This document shows positions 1 through 6,427 of a DNA stretch of 7,444 nucleotides, piece after piece. The DNA lies in NCBI GenBank assembly GCA_019751575.1, contig JAIENF010000726.1, positions 1-7,444 of the forward strand, in the 5' to 3' direction. The notes beneath the pieces are model-generated. The model searched no databases. It worked only from the letters and a program-made list of their open reading frames with translations, and had not been told where the DNA came from. A program made the translations under genes and the position numbers. The stretch's first letter is position 1. Every line of letters starts with the position of its first letter. The DNA comes from Burkholderiales bacterium. Its GTDB lineage: Bacteria > Pseudomonadota > Gammaproteobacteria > Burkholderiales > CAIKXV01.

Positions 1-17
1 ATTCGTCGACGGGACAT
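1..17 (-). CDS. Possible start of a divergent gene (metG, methionyl-tRNA synthetase?), cut by the window edge
   Basis: Read on the minus strand, an ATG at 17-15 opens M-S-R-R-R and then runs off the window, with the sixth codon beginning AT. Many betaproteobacterial methionyl-tRNA synthetases begin MSR(R/K) followed by ILVTSALPYANG, and metG is commonly divergent from apbC/mrp in Beta- and Gammaproteobacteria. The identity rests on that family knowledge and gene order plus only five residues. No clear Shine-Dalgarno sequence precedes this ATG, which weakens the call. The gap of about 80 bp between it and apbC would then have to hold both divergent promoters; I could not pick out convincing -35/-10 pairs there. 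It could equally be a chance ATG. Confidence 0.3.
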
Positions 18-71
18 GCTGTGAAGTCTAGCAGAGCGGAAAGCCGTAAACTCTGCCTCCCCCGGGTTTGG

Positions 72-85
72 GCACGCGCGCGTGC
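72..85. repeat. Perfect 14-bp palindrome upstream of apbC
   Basis: GCACGCGCGCGTGC is its own reverse complement and ends one base before the GGAG ribosome binding site (87-90) of apbC. It could serve as an operator or as a small hairpin affecting translation. Alternating CG in GC-rich DNA produces such palindromes easily, so function is only a possibility. Confidence 0.35.
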
Positions 86-96
86 TGGAGCAGACA

Positions 97-1188
97 ATGG
101 CATTGAACGAGCAGGAAGTCAGGTCCGCCCTCGCCGGATTGACCGATCCGGTCAGCGGCAGGGATTACGTCGCCGCGAAGGCGGTGAAATCGGTGAAGGT
201 CTCCGGCGCCGACGTGGCGGTGGAGATCGCCCTGGGCTATCCCGGCAAGGGCGTCTGGGCGTCGATCCAGGCGCAGGTCGCCAGCCATCTCGCGGCGCTG
301 CCCGGCGTGGGCAAGGTCGAAGTGACGGTGGGCAGCCGCATCGTCGCGCATGCCGCCCAGCGCGGCGTGAAGCTGATCCCGGGCGTGAAGAACATCATCG
401 CCGTGGCCTCCGGCAAGGGCGGCGTGGGCAAGTCGACCACCGCGGTCAACCTCGCGCTGGCACTGGCCGCCGAGGGCGCGAGCGTGGGCATGCTCGATGC
501 GGACATCTACGGTCCGTCGCAGCCGACGATGCTCGGCATCAGCGGCAAGCCCGAGTCGAAGGATGGCAAGTCGATCGAGCCGATGGAGCGGCACGGCCTG
601 CAGGCGATGTCGATCGGCTTCCTGATCGATGCCGAGACGCCGATGGTCTGGCGCGGGCCGATGGTCACCCAGGCCCTGCAGCAGCTGCTCACCGAGACGA
701 AATGGCGCGACCTAGACTACCTGGTCATCGACCTGCCGCCGGGCACCGGCGACATCCAGTTGACCCTGGCCCAGCAGGTGCCGGTGACCGGCGCGGTGAT
801 CGTCACCACGCCCCAGGACATCGCCTTGCTCGACGCGCGCAAGGGCCTGAAGATGTTCCAGAAAGTGAACATCCCGATCCTCGGCATCGTCGAGAACATG
901 AGCACCCACGTCTGCTCGAAATGCGGCCATGAAGAGCATATCTTCGGCGAGGGCGGCGGCGCACGCATGGGTGGCGACTATTCGGTCGACCTGCTGGGCG
1001 CATTGCCGCTCGACATCCGCATCCGCGAGGAGGCCGATTCCGGGACCCCGACCGTGGTCGCCGACCCGGACGGCCGGATCGCGGGCATCTACCGCGACAT
1101 CGCGCGCAAGGTGGCGCTCAAGATCGCCGACCTGCAGCAGGACCACAGCGCGGTGTTCCCGAAGATCGTCATCCAGAAGAACACATGA
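97..1188 (+). CDS. apbC: Iron-sulfur cluster carrier protein ApbC/Mrp (P-loop ATPase, Mrp/NBP35 family)
   Basis: This 363-residue cytosolic ATPase binds a [4Fe-4S] cluster and transfers it to target apoproteins. Residues about 5-85 form the N-terminal MIP18/DUF59 domain usual in bacterial Mrp proteins. The P-loop domain follows. It has a deviant Walker A motif GKGGVGKST (106-114, with the MinD-type signature lysine K107 and the Walker lysine K112), a switch segment DADIYGPS (134-141), WRGPM (185-189) and [13 protein letters not shown] (207-219). The cluster-binding pair is C273-S-K-C276 in the family-typical context [13 protein letters not shown] chose ATG 97 over the in-frame GTG at 82 because GGAG at 87-90 sits six bases before it, and MALNEQEV is a normal start for the family. 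The length is normal and all key residues are present. It is the first of four closely spaced same-strand genes. Confidence 0.96.
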   Translation: MALNEQEVRSALAGLTDPVSGRDYVAAKAVKSVKVSGADVAVEIALGYPGKGVWASIQAQVASHLAALPGVGKVEVTVGSRIVAHAAQRGVKLIPGVKNIIAVASGKGGVGKSTTAVNLALALAAEGASVGMLDADIYGPSQPTMLGISGKPESKDGKSIEPMERHGLQAMSIGFLIDAETPMVWRGPMVTQALQQLLTETKWRDLDYLVIDLPPGTGDIQLTLAQQVPVTGAVIVTTPQDIALLDARKGLKMFQKVNIPILGIVENMSTHVCSKCGHEEHIFGEGGGARMGGDYSVDLLGALPLDIRIREEADSGTPTVVADPDGRIAGIYRDIARKVALKIADLQQDHSAVFPKIVIQKNT

Positions 1189-1240
1189 TTCGCTACCATC
1201 GGCCCACCAGTCACGCACAAGGGACACGGGGCCCGACCGC

Positions 1241-1813
1241 ATGAGCATAAAGTCCGACCGCTGGATCCGGAAGATGGCGTCCGGCCACGGCATGATCGAG
1301 CCGTTCGAAGCCGGCCAGATGAAGGAAGTCGACGGCCGCCGCATCGTGTCCTACGGCACGTCGAGCTACGGCTACGACGTGCGCTGCTCCGACGAGTTCA
1401 AGCTGTTCACCAACCTGAACTCGACCATCGTCGACCCGAAGAACTTCGATGCGAATTCCTTCGTCGACCTGAAGTCGGATGTCTGCATCATCCCGCCCAA
1501 TTCGTTCGCGCTGGCCCGCACCGTCGAGTACTTCCGCATCCCGCGCAACGTGCTGACCGTCTGCCTCGGAAAGTCGACGTATGCCCGTTGCGGGATCATC
1601 GTCAACGTCACGCCGCTCGAACCCGAGTGGGAAGGCTACGTGACGCTGGAGTTTTCCAACACGACGCCACTGCCGGCGAAGATCTATGCGAACGAGGGCG
1701 TCGCGCAGATGATCTTCTTCGAGTCGGATGCGGACGACGTGTGCGAGACGTCCTACAAGGACCGCGGCGGCAAGTACCAGGGCCAGGTCGGCGTCACGTT
1801 ACCCAAGATCTAG
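1241..1813 (+). CDS. dcd: dCTP deaminase
   Basis: This enzyme deaminates dCTP to dUTP and ammonia, supplying dUTP to dUTPase for dUMP and thymidylate synthesis; it acts as a cytosolic homotrimer. The product is 190 residues, close to the 188 common in Betaproteobacteria and Pseudomonas. Recognisable segments are [12 protein letters not shown] (35-46), the active-site stretch GKSTYARCG (110-118; S112 and R116 match the catalytic serine and arginine of the E. coli enzyme), [15 protein letters not shown] (127-141; E137 is the general base) and the C-terminal RGGKYQGQ (175-182) that folds over the triphosphate. The reading frame stays open far upstream, but MSIKSDRWI at 1241 is the family start. 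The ribosome binding site is weak. It lies 52 bp after apbC. A small insertion near residues 162-166 (SDADD) probably explains the two extra residues. Confidence 0.97.
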   Translation: MSIKSDRWIRKMASGHGMIEPFEAGQMKEVDGRRIVSYGTSSYGYDVRCSDEFKLFTNLNSTIVDPKNFDANSFVDLKSDVCIIPPNSFALARTVEYFRIPRNVLTVCLGKSTYARCGIIVNVTPLEPEWEGYVTLEFSNTTPLPAKIYANEGVAQMIFFESDADDVCETSYKDRGGKYQGQVGVTLPKI

Positions 1814-1815
1814 CG

Positions 1816-1842
1816 GCCGTCGACCGGCAGTCGCCCGACGGC
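1816..1842. repeat. 7-bp inverted repeat between dcd and the decarboxylase gene
   Basis: GCCGTCG at 1816-1822 pairs with CGACGGC at 1836-1842 around a 13-base loop. It starts two bases after the dcd stop codon and ends one base before the GAAAGGTG ribosome binding region of the next gene. In mRNA it could form a stable GC stem beside that site, or protect a dcd 3' end. There is no U-tract, so it is not an intrinsic terminator. Seven-base complementarity is common at this base composition. Confidence 0.3.
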
Positions 1843-1843
1843 G

Positions 1844-1849
1844 AAAGGT
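1844..1849 (+). promoter_or_regulatory. Ribosome binding site of the decarboxylase gene
   Basis: AAGGTG lies six bases before ATG 1856. It supports that codon as the start, and the resulting N-terminus MKFRFPVVIIDED matches the family. Confidence 0.6.
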
Positions 1850-1855
1850 GAACCG

Positions 1856-4192
1856 ATGAAATTCCGCTTTCCCGTCGTGATCATCGACGAAGACTACCGC
1901 TCCGAGAACACCTCGGGCCTGGGCATCCGCGCGCTTGCGAAGGCGATCGAGGACGAAGGGGTCGAGATCCTCGGCGTCACCAGCTACGGCGACCTGTCGT
2001 CGTTCGCGCAACAGCAGTCCCGCGCGTCTGCGTTCATCCTGTCGATCGACGACGAAGAGTTCACGCCCGGCCCCGAACTGGACCCTGCGGTGCTGAACCT
2101 GCGCCAGTTCATCCGCGAGATCCGCTTCCGGAACGCCGACATCCCGATCTACCTGTACGGCGAGACGCGTACCTCGCAGCACATCCCGAACGACGTGCTG
2201 CGCGAGCTGCACGGTTTCATCCACATGTTCGAGGACACGCCCGAGTTCGTCGCGCGCCACATCATCCGCGAGGCGAAGGCCTACCTCGACGGGCTCGCGC
2301 CGCCGTTCTTCCGCGCGCTGACCCACTATGCCGCAGACGGTTCCTACTCCTGGCACTGCCCGGGCCATTCCGGCGGAGTCGCCTTCCTGAAGAGCCCGGT
2401 CGGACAGATGTTCCACCAGTTCTTCGGCGAGAACCTGCTGCGCGCCGACGTCTGCAACTCGGTGGACGAGCTCGGCCAGCTGCTCGACCATACCGGCCCG
2501 GTCGCGGCCAGCGAGCGCAACGCCGCGCGCATCTTCAATGCCGACCACCTGTTCTTCGTCACCAACGGCACGTCCACCTCGAACAAGATCGTCTGGCATT
2601 CGACGGTCGCGCCGGGCGACGTGGTGGTGGTCGACCGCAACTGCCACAAGTCGATCCTGCACGCGATCATGATGACCGGCGCGGTGCCGGTGTTCCTGAC
2701 CCCGACGCGGAACCACTACGGCATCATCGGCCCGATCCCGCTGGACGAGTTCCGGATCGAGAACATCCGCCGCAAGATCGAGGCCAATCCGTTCGTGCGC
2801 GGCAAGAACAAGAAGCCGCGCATCCTGACCATCACCCAGTCGACCTACGACGGCATCAGCTACAACGTCGAGACGATCAAGGAGATGCTCGACGGCCACC
2901 TGGACACGCTGCACTTCGACGAAGCCTGGCTGCCGCATGCGGCCTTCCACGACTTCTACGGCGACTACCATGCGATCGGCGCAGACCGGCCGCGCTGCAA
3001 GGAGTCGATGGTGTTCTCCACGCAGTCGACGCACAAGCTGCTGGCCGGGCTGTCGCAGGCCTCGCAGATCCTCGCCCAGGACTCGCAGAAGCGGAAGCTC
3101 GACCGGGACGTGTTCAACGAGGCTTTCCTGATGCACACCTCGACCAGCCCGCAGTACGCGATCATCGCGTCCTGCGACGTGGCTGCGGCGATGATGGAGC
3201 CACCGCAGGGCAATGCGCTGGTCGAGGAGTCGATCCGCGAGGCGATCGAGTTCCGGCGCGCGATGCGCAAGGTCGGCGACGAGTTCGGCGATGCGCGCAG
3301 CAACGGCGTGGTCGAACAGCGCGCCGGCAGGGCGAACGGCCCCGACCGCACGAGCGCTGCGTCCGGCGCCGACGACGACTGGTGGTTCAAGGTGTGGGGT
3401 CCCGACCACCTCGCAGCCGACGGCATCGGCGATCGCGAAGACTGGATCCTGAAGTCGGGCGACCGCTGGCACGGCTTCGGCGACCTGGCGCCCGGCTTCA
3501 ACATGCTCGACCCGATCAAGGCGACGGTGATCACGCCCGGCCTGGATGTCGACGGCGATTTCGCCGACTGGGGCATCCCGGCCAACGTCGTCACCAAGTA
3601 CCTGGCCGAGCACGGCATCATCGTCGAGAAGACCGGCCTGTACTCGTTCTTCATCATGTTCACCATCGGCATCACCAAGGGCCGCTGGAACACGCTGGTG
3701 ACCGAGCTGCAGCAGTTCAAGGACGACTGCGATTCGAACCAGCCGCTGTGGCGGGTGCTGCCCGAGTTCGTCGCGCGCCATCCGAGCTACGAGCGGGTGG
3801 GCCTGCGCGACCTCTGCGCGCAGATCCATGCGAAGTACAAGGAACACGACATCGCACGGCTCACCACCGAGATGTACCTGTCGAACATGGAGCCGGCGAT
3901 GAAGCCTTCCGATGCCTTCGCACGGATGGCGCACCGCGAGATCGACCGGGTGTCGATCGACGACCTCGAGGGCCGGGTGACCGCGATGCTGGTCACGCCC
4001 TACCCGCCGGGCATCCCGCTGCTGATCCCGGGCGAGCGGTTCAACTCGACCATCGTGCGCTACCTGAAGTTCGCGCGCGACTTCAACCACCTGTTCCCCG
4101 GATTCGAGACCGATATCCACGGGCTGGTTTCGGAGAAGGTCGCCGGTGGCGCGACCCGCTACTACGTCGACTGCGTGAAGGCGTCGAAGTAG
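1856..4192 (+). CDS. Orn/Lys/Arg decarboxylase, PLP fold type I (acid-inducible/biodegradative type)
   Basis: This 778-residue enzyme removes CO2 from a basic amino acid (arginine, lysine or ornithine), giving agmatine, cadaverine or putrescine. Domains in order: an N-terminal CheY-like wing domain (about 1-145), the PLP-binding aminotransferase-like core (about 150-480) and a C-terminal domain (about 510-775). Key sites are CPGHSGG (168-174), NGTSTSNK (237-244), RNCHKS (261-266), HFDEAW (353-358, D355 contacting the PLP ring nitrogen) and STQSTHK (388-394), where K394 is the Schiff-base lysine. Substrate cannot be fixed: SPQYAIIASCDVAAAMM (431-447) recalls AdiA, EHGIIVEKTG (585-594) recalls LdcI/CadA, and the stretch near 645-680 recalls SpeF. 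Residues about 479-508 (RSNGVVEQR..ASGADDD) form a hydrophilic linker absent from the homologues I recall. The gene starts 42 bp after dcd, and PYPPGIP (715-721) and the C-terminus are intact. Confidence 0.95.
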   Translation: MKFRFPVVIIDEDYRSENTSGLGIRALAKAIEDEGVEILGVTSYGDLSSFAQQQSRASAFILSIDDEEFTPGPELDPAVLNLRQFIREIRFRNADIPIYLYGETRTSQHIPNDVLRELHGFIHMFEDTPEFVARHIIREAKAYLDGLAPPFFRALTHYAADGSYSWHCPGHSGGVAFLKSPVGQMFHQFFGENLLRADVCNSVDELGQLLDHTGPVAASERNAARIFNADHLFFVTNGTSTSNKIVWHSTVAPGDVVVVDRNCHKSILHAIMMTGAVPVFLTPTRNHYGIIGPIPLDEFRIENIRRKIEANPFVRGKNKKPRILTITQSTYDGISYNVETIKEMLDGHLDTLHFDEAWLPHAAFHDFYGDYHAIGADRPRCKESMVFSTQSTHKLLAGLSQASQILAQDSQKRKLDRDVFNEAFLMHTSTSPQYAIIASCDVAAAMMEPPQGNALVEESIREAIEFRRAMRKVGDEFGDARSNGVVEQRAGRANGPDRTSAASGADDDWWFKVWGPDHLAADGIGDREDWILKSGDRWHGFGDLAPGFNMLDPIKATVITPGLDVDGDFADWGIPANVVTKYLAEHGIIVEKTGLYSFFIMFTIGITKGRWNTLVTELQQFKDDCDSNQPLWRVLPEFVARHPSYERVGLRDLCAQIHAKYKEHDIARLTTEMYLSNMEPAMKPSDAFARMAHREIDRVSIDDLEGRVTAMLVTPYPPGIPLLIPGERFNSTIVRYLKFARDFNHLFPGFETDIHGLVSEKVAGGATRYYVDCVKASK

Positions 4193-4223
4193 GGACGCGG
4201 GGCGCCAGGGCCGCGAGCCGCGC

Positions 4224-4228
4224 AGGTG
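4224..4228 (+). promoter_or_regulatory. Ribosome binding site of the PaaK-like gene
   Basis: AGGTG lies eight bases before ATG 4237, in the 44-bp gap after the decarboxylase stop. It decides the start in a frame that stays open for about 850 bases upstream. Confidence 0.5.
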
Positions 4229-4236
4229 CAGATTCC

Positions 4237-5688
4237 ATGAACGCCGACAGGCCTCGCAGGCCGGAGGCCAGCCCCGCCGTCGCGGGCGCCCCGGGGACGC
4301 ACGCGGCACGCCCCCGGACGCGGCTGGCGGCGGCGCTGCCGGTGCGCTCCAGCGTCGACGGGATATGCTGGCCGGCCGTGCCCGATCCCGCCGGCGAGGC
4401 ACTGCTGGCGATGGTCTGGCAGCTCGAACGCAGCGAGCGGTTTTCCCCGGCACGCCTGCGCGCGCTGCAGATGGTGCAGGTGCGCGCGCTGTCGAGGCAT
4501 GCCGCGACGCACGTTCCGTTCTATCGGGATCTCTGGCGCGGGCTGGCGTTCGATCCCGGCGTGGACGCATTGACGCCGCAGCGCTTCTCGACCCTGCCGG
4601 TGGTCACCCGGGCGATGATCCAGGCGGCCGGGGAGGCGGCGTTCAGCACGACCGTGCCCGAGGCGCACGGAAAGGTGGAGGCGGCGGAGACGGCGGGCTC
4701 GACCGGCATGCCGCTGGGCTTCCGCACGACCGGATTGACCCGGTTGATGCGGCGCGCGTTCACGCTTCGAGACCATCTCTGGCACCGGCGCGACCTGACC
4801 GGAAAGCTGGCCGCGATCCGCCGGATGCAGCAGCGGCGCTCCGAGGCGCCTGACTGGGGCCCCGCAGCCGCCACCGTGTGCGCCACCGGTCCCGCCGTCG
4901 GGTTGCACATCGACCACGACATCGTCGAGCAGGCGGCGTGGCTGGTCGAACAGGATCCGCACAGCCTGCTCACGTCTCCCGGCAACCTCTACGCACTCGC
5001 CGGCTGGTTCAGCGGCCACGGCCTGAAGCTGCCGCGGCTGCGCGACATCCGCACCGCCTCGGAGCGCGTCACGCCGGAACAGCGGGCGGCCTGCCGAGTG
5101 GCCTTCGACCTGCCACTGGTCGATTCCTACGCGACGCGGGAGCTCGGGTGCCTTGCGCTGCAGTGTCCGGGACGCGAGCACTACCATGTGCAGGAAGAGG
5201 GCGTGCTGCTCGAGTTGCTGGACGACCAGGGACTGCCGGTGCCCCCCGGCCGGATGGGCCGCGTGGTGGCCACCTCGCTGCACAACTTCGCGATGCCGTT
5301 CGTTCGCTACGATACGGGCGACTACGCCACTGCCGGCGTCCCCTGCGACTGCGGACGAGGCCTCGCGGTGCTGGCGCGCGTGGACGGACGGGCGCGCAAC
5401 CTGATGTCGATGCCGGACGGTACCCGCCGCTGGCCGGGATGCGAGCTGTTCCATCCTGAGGTCGTCCCGGACATTCGCCAGTTCCAGTTCGTGCAGACGG
5501 CGGTCGACCGCCTGGAACTGCGCGTCGAAGCCGGGCGCAGGCTCGGGCTGGCCGACGAGGCGGCGCTCGAAGCGGCGGTGCGCGAACGGCTGGGACACGG
5601 CTTCGACCTGTCGGTGGTCGCGGTGGAGCGCCTGCCGCGCCTGGCCAGCGGCAAGGTCGAGGACTTCGTCAACCTGCTGGCCGCCTGA
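4237..5688 (+). CDS. PaaK/CapK-like adenylate-forming enzyme (phenylacetate-CoA ligase family), substrate unknown
   Basis: Members of this family activate a carboxylic acid with ATP and pass the acyl-AMP to CoA or another acceptor. The predicted protein has 483 residues. The helical N-terminal region RHAATHVPFYRDLW (87-100) is typical of PaaK-like proteins. The nucleotide motif is ETAGSTGMPLGF (151-162), followed by an A5-like SYATRELG (297-304) and A7 VRYDTGD (356-362). Then come PCDCGRG (369-375), which resembles the CxCGR of this family, and GRARNLMSMPDG (384-395). The C-terminal SGKVEDF (471-477) holds the likely adenylation lysine K473. Residues 385-400 (RARNLM...RRWP) fit the CapK-like branch better than true PaaK, whose motif is GR.DDM. 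The first 40 or so residues are Arg/Ala/Pro-rich with no domain; a later start (V36 or M59) is possible. No aromatic-catabolism genes lie beside it, so a phenylacetate role is unsupported. Confidence 0.82.
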   Translation: MNADRPRRPEASPAVAGAPGTHAARPRTRLAAALPVRSSVDGICWPAVPDPAGEALLAMVWQLERSERFSPARLRALQMVQVRALSRHAATHVPFYRDLWRGLAFDPGVDALTPQRFSTLPVVTRAMIQAAGEAAFSTTVPEAHGKVEAAETAGSTGMPLGFRTTGLTRLMRRAFTLRDHLWHRRDLTGKLAAIRRMQQRRSEAPDWGPAAATVCATGPAVGLHIDHDIVEQAAWLVEQDPHSLLTSPGNLYALAGWFSGHGLKLPRLRDIRTASERVTPEQRAACRVAFDLPLVDSYATRELGCLALQCPGREHYHVQEEGVLLELLDDQGLPVPPGRMGRVVATSLHNFAMPFVRYDTGDYATAGVPCDCGRGLAVLARVDGRARNLMSMPDGTRRWPGCELFHPEVVPDIRQFQFVQTAVDRLELRVEAGRRLGLADEAALEAAVRERLGHGFDLSVVAVERLPRLASGKVEDFVNLLAA

Positions 5689-5760
5689 CGCCGCCGGCGC
5701 ATCTGCAGCAAGCGTCCGGCCCGGAACCGTGTGCCGCCAGAGTCGTGGCAGCGGCAGAGC

Positions 5761-5790
5761 TTGACCGTGCCGTCATCCGCGCCTTACGCT
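5761..5790 (+). promoter_or_regulatory. Candidate sigma70 promoter for the iorAB-like operon
   Basis: TTGACC (5761-5766, five of six to consensus) is followed after 18 bp by TACGCT (5785-5790, three of six including the key first T, A and last T). Transcription would begin near 5797, leaving a leader of roughly 54 bases. The -35 is good, while the -10 and the spacing are mediocre; such a promoter often depends on an activator. The position is right for the downstream operon. Confidence 0.38.
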
Positions 5791-5805
5791 CCGACACGTC
5801 CGACA
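5790..5805 (+). repeat. Direct repeat TCCGACA x2, 9-bp period
   Basis: TCCGACA occurs at 5790-5796 and again at 5799-5805. The repeats overlap the end of the candidate -10 box, cover the presumed transcription start and run into the left arm of the downstream inverted repeat. They could be half-sites for a regulator. They are short enough to be chance. Confidence 0.35.
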
Positions 5806-5832
5806 GCGGGCAGATACGCAAGGACCGCTGTC
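5802..5832 (+). promoter_or_regulatory. 8-bp inverted repeat in the leader of the iorAB-like operon
   Basis: GACAGCGG (5802-5809) and CCGCTGTC (5825-5832) are perfect reverse complements around a 15-base spacer. As RNA this is an 8-bp stem ending seven bases before the AGGAGGAG ribosome binding site. As DNA it is a symmetric site just downstream of the candidate promoter, where a repressor could bind. There is no T-tract, so it is not a simple intrinsic terminator. The repeat is seen directly; the role is inferred. Confidence 0.45.
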
Positions 5833-5839
5833 TCATCCC

Positions 5840-5847
5840 AGGAGGAG
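5840..5847 (+). promoter_or_regulatory. Very strong ribosome binding site
   Basis: AGGAGGAG contains the full AGGAGG anti-16S complement, five bases before ATG 5851. It is the best ribosome binding site in the window. It fixes the start of the small Fe-S subunit, whose frame remains open to 5731. Confidence 0.85.
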
Positions 5848-5850
5848 TCG

Positions 5851-6402
<552 letters not shown>

Positions 6403-6427
6403 ACCAGCGCACACGGAGACAGACACC

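Larger units (their letters stand above)
5689..5850 (+). other. 162-bp intergenic region in front of the molybdenum hydroxylase operon
   Basis: This is the longest non-coding stretch in the window. It carries a candidate promoter, a short direct repeat, an inverted repeat in the presumed leader and a strong ribosome binding site, listed separately. A further 6-bp inverted repeat, TGCCGC (5732-5737) and GCGGCA (5751-5756), ends four bases before the -35 box. No terminator with a T-tract is visible after the PaaK-like stop codon, and no small ORF here has a credible start. Confidence 0.6.

Noticed and set aside
20..60. Divergent promoter elements (TAAACT on +, TAGACT on -) between apbC and the possible metG
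   Set aside because: Neither -10-like hexamer has a correctly spaced -35 partner, so I do not list them as promoters.
21..932. A 303-codon + strand frame overlapping apbC
   Set aside because: Arg/Gly/Asp-rich translation typical of a shifted frame; the other frame encodes a full ApbC with all motifs.
1194..1199. TACCAT as a -10 box for a separate dcd promoter
   Set aside because: No acceptable -35 element lies 15-19 bp upstream; the hexamer alone is weak evidence.
1799..4570. A 923-codon open frame on the minus strand, antisense to the whole decarboxylase gene
   Set aside because: It is rich in Arg, Ala, Val, Asp and His with no recognisable domain, and mirrors a verified conserved gene. 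Long antisense frames are expected in GC-rich DNA, where stop codons are rare.
4162..5598. A 478-codon minus-strand frame opposite the PaaK-like gene
   Set aside because: The + strand frame contains the ordered adenylation motifs; the antisense translation has no family signature or good ribosome binding site.
5676..5730. A terminator after the PaaK-like gene
   Set aside because: Only short GC complementarities (for example CGCC/GGCG at 5689-5699) occur and no run of T follows.
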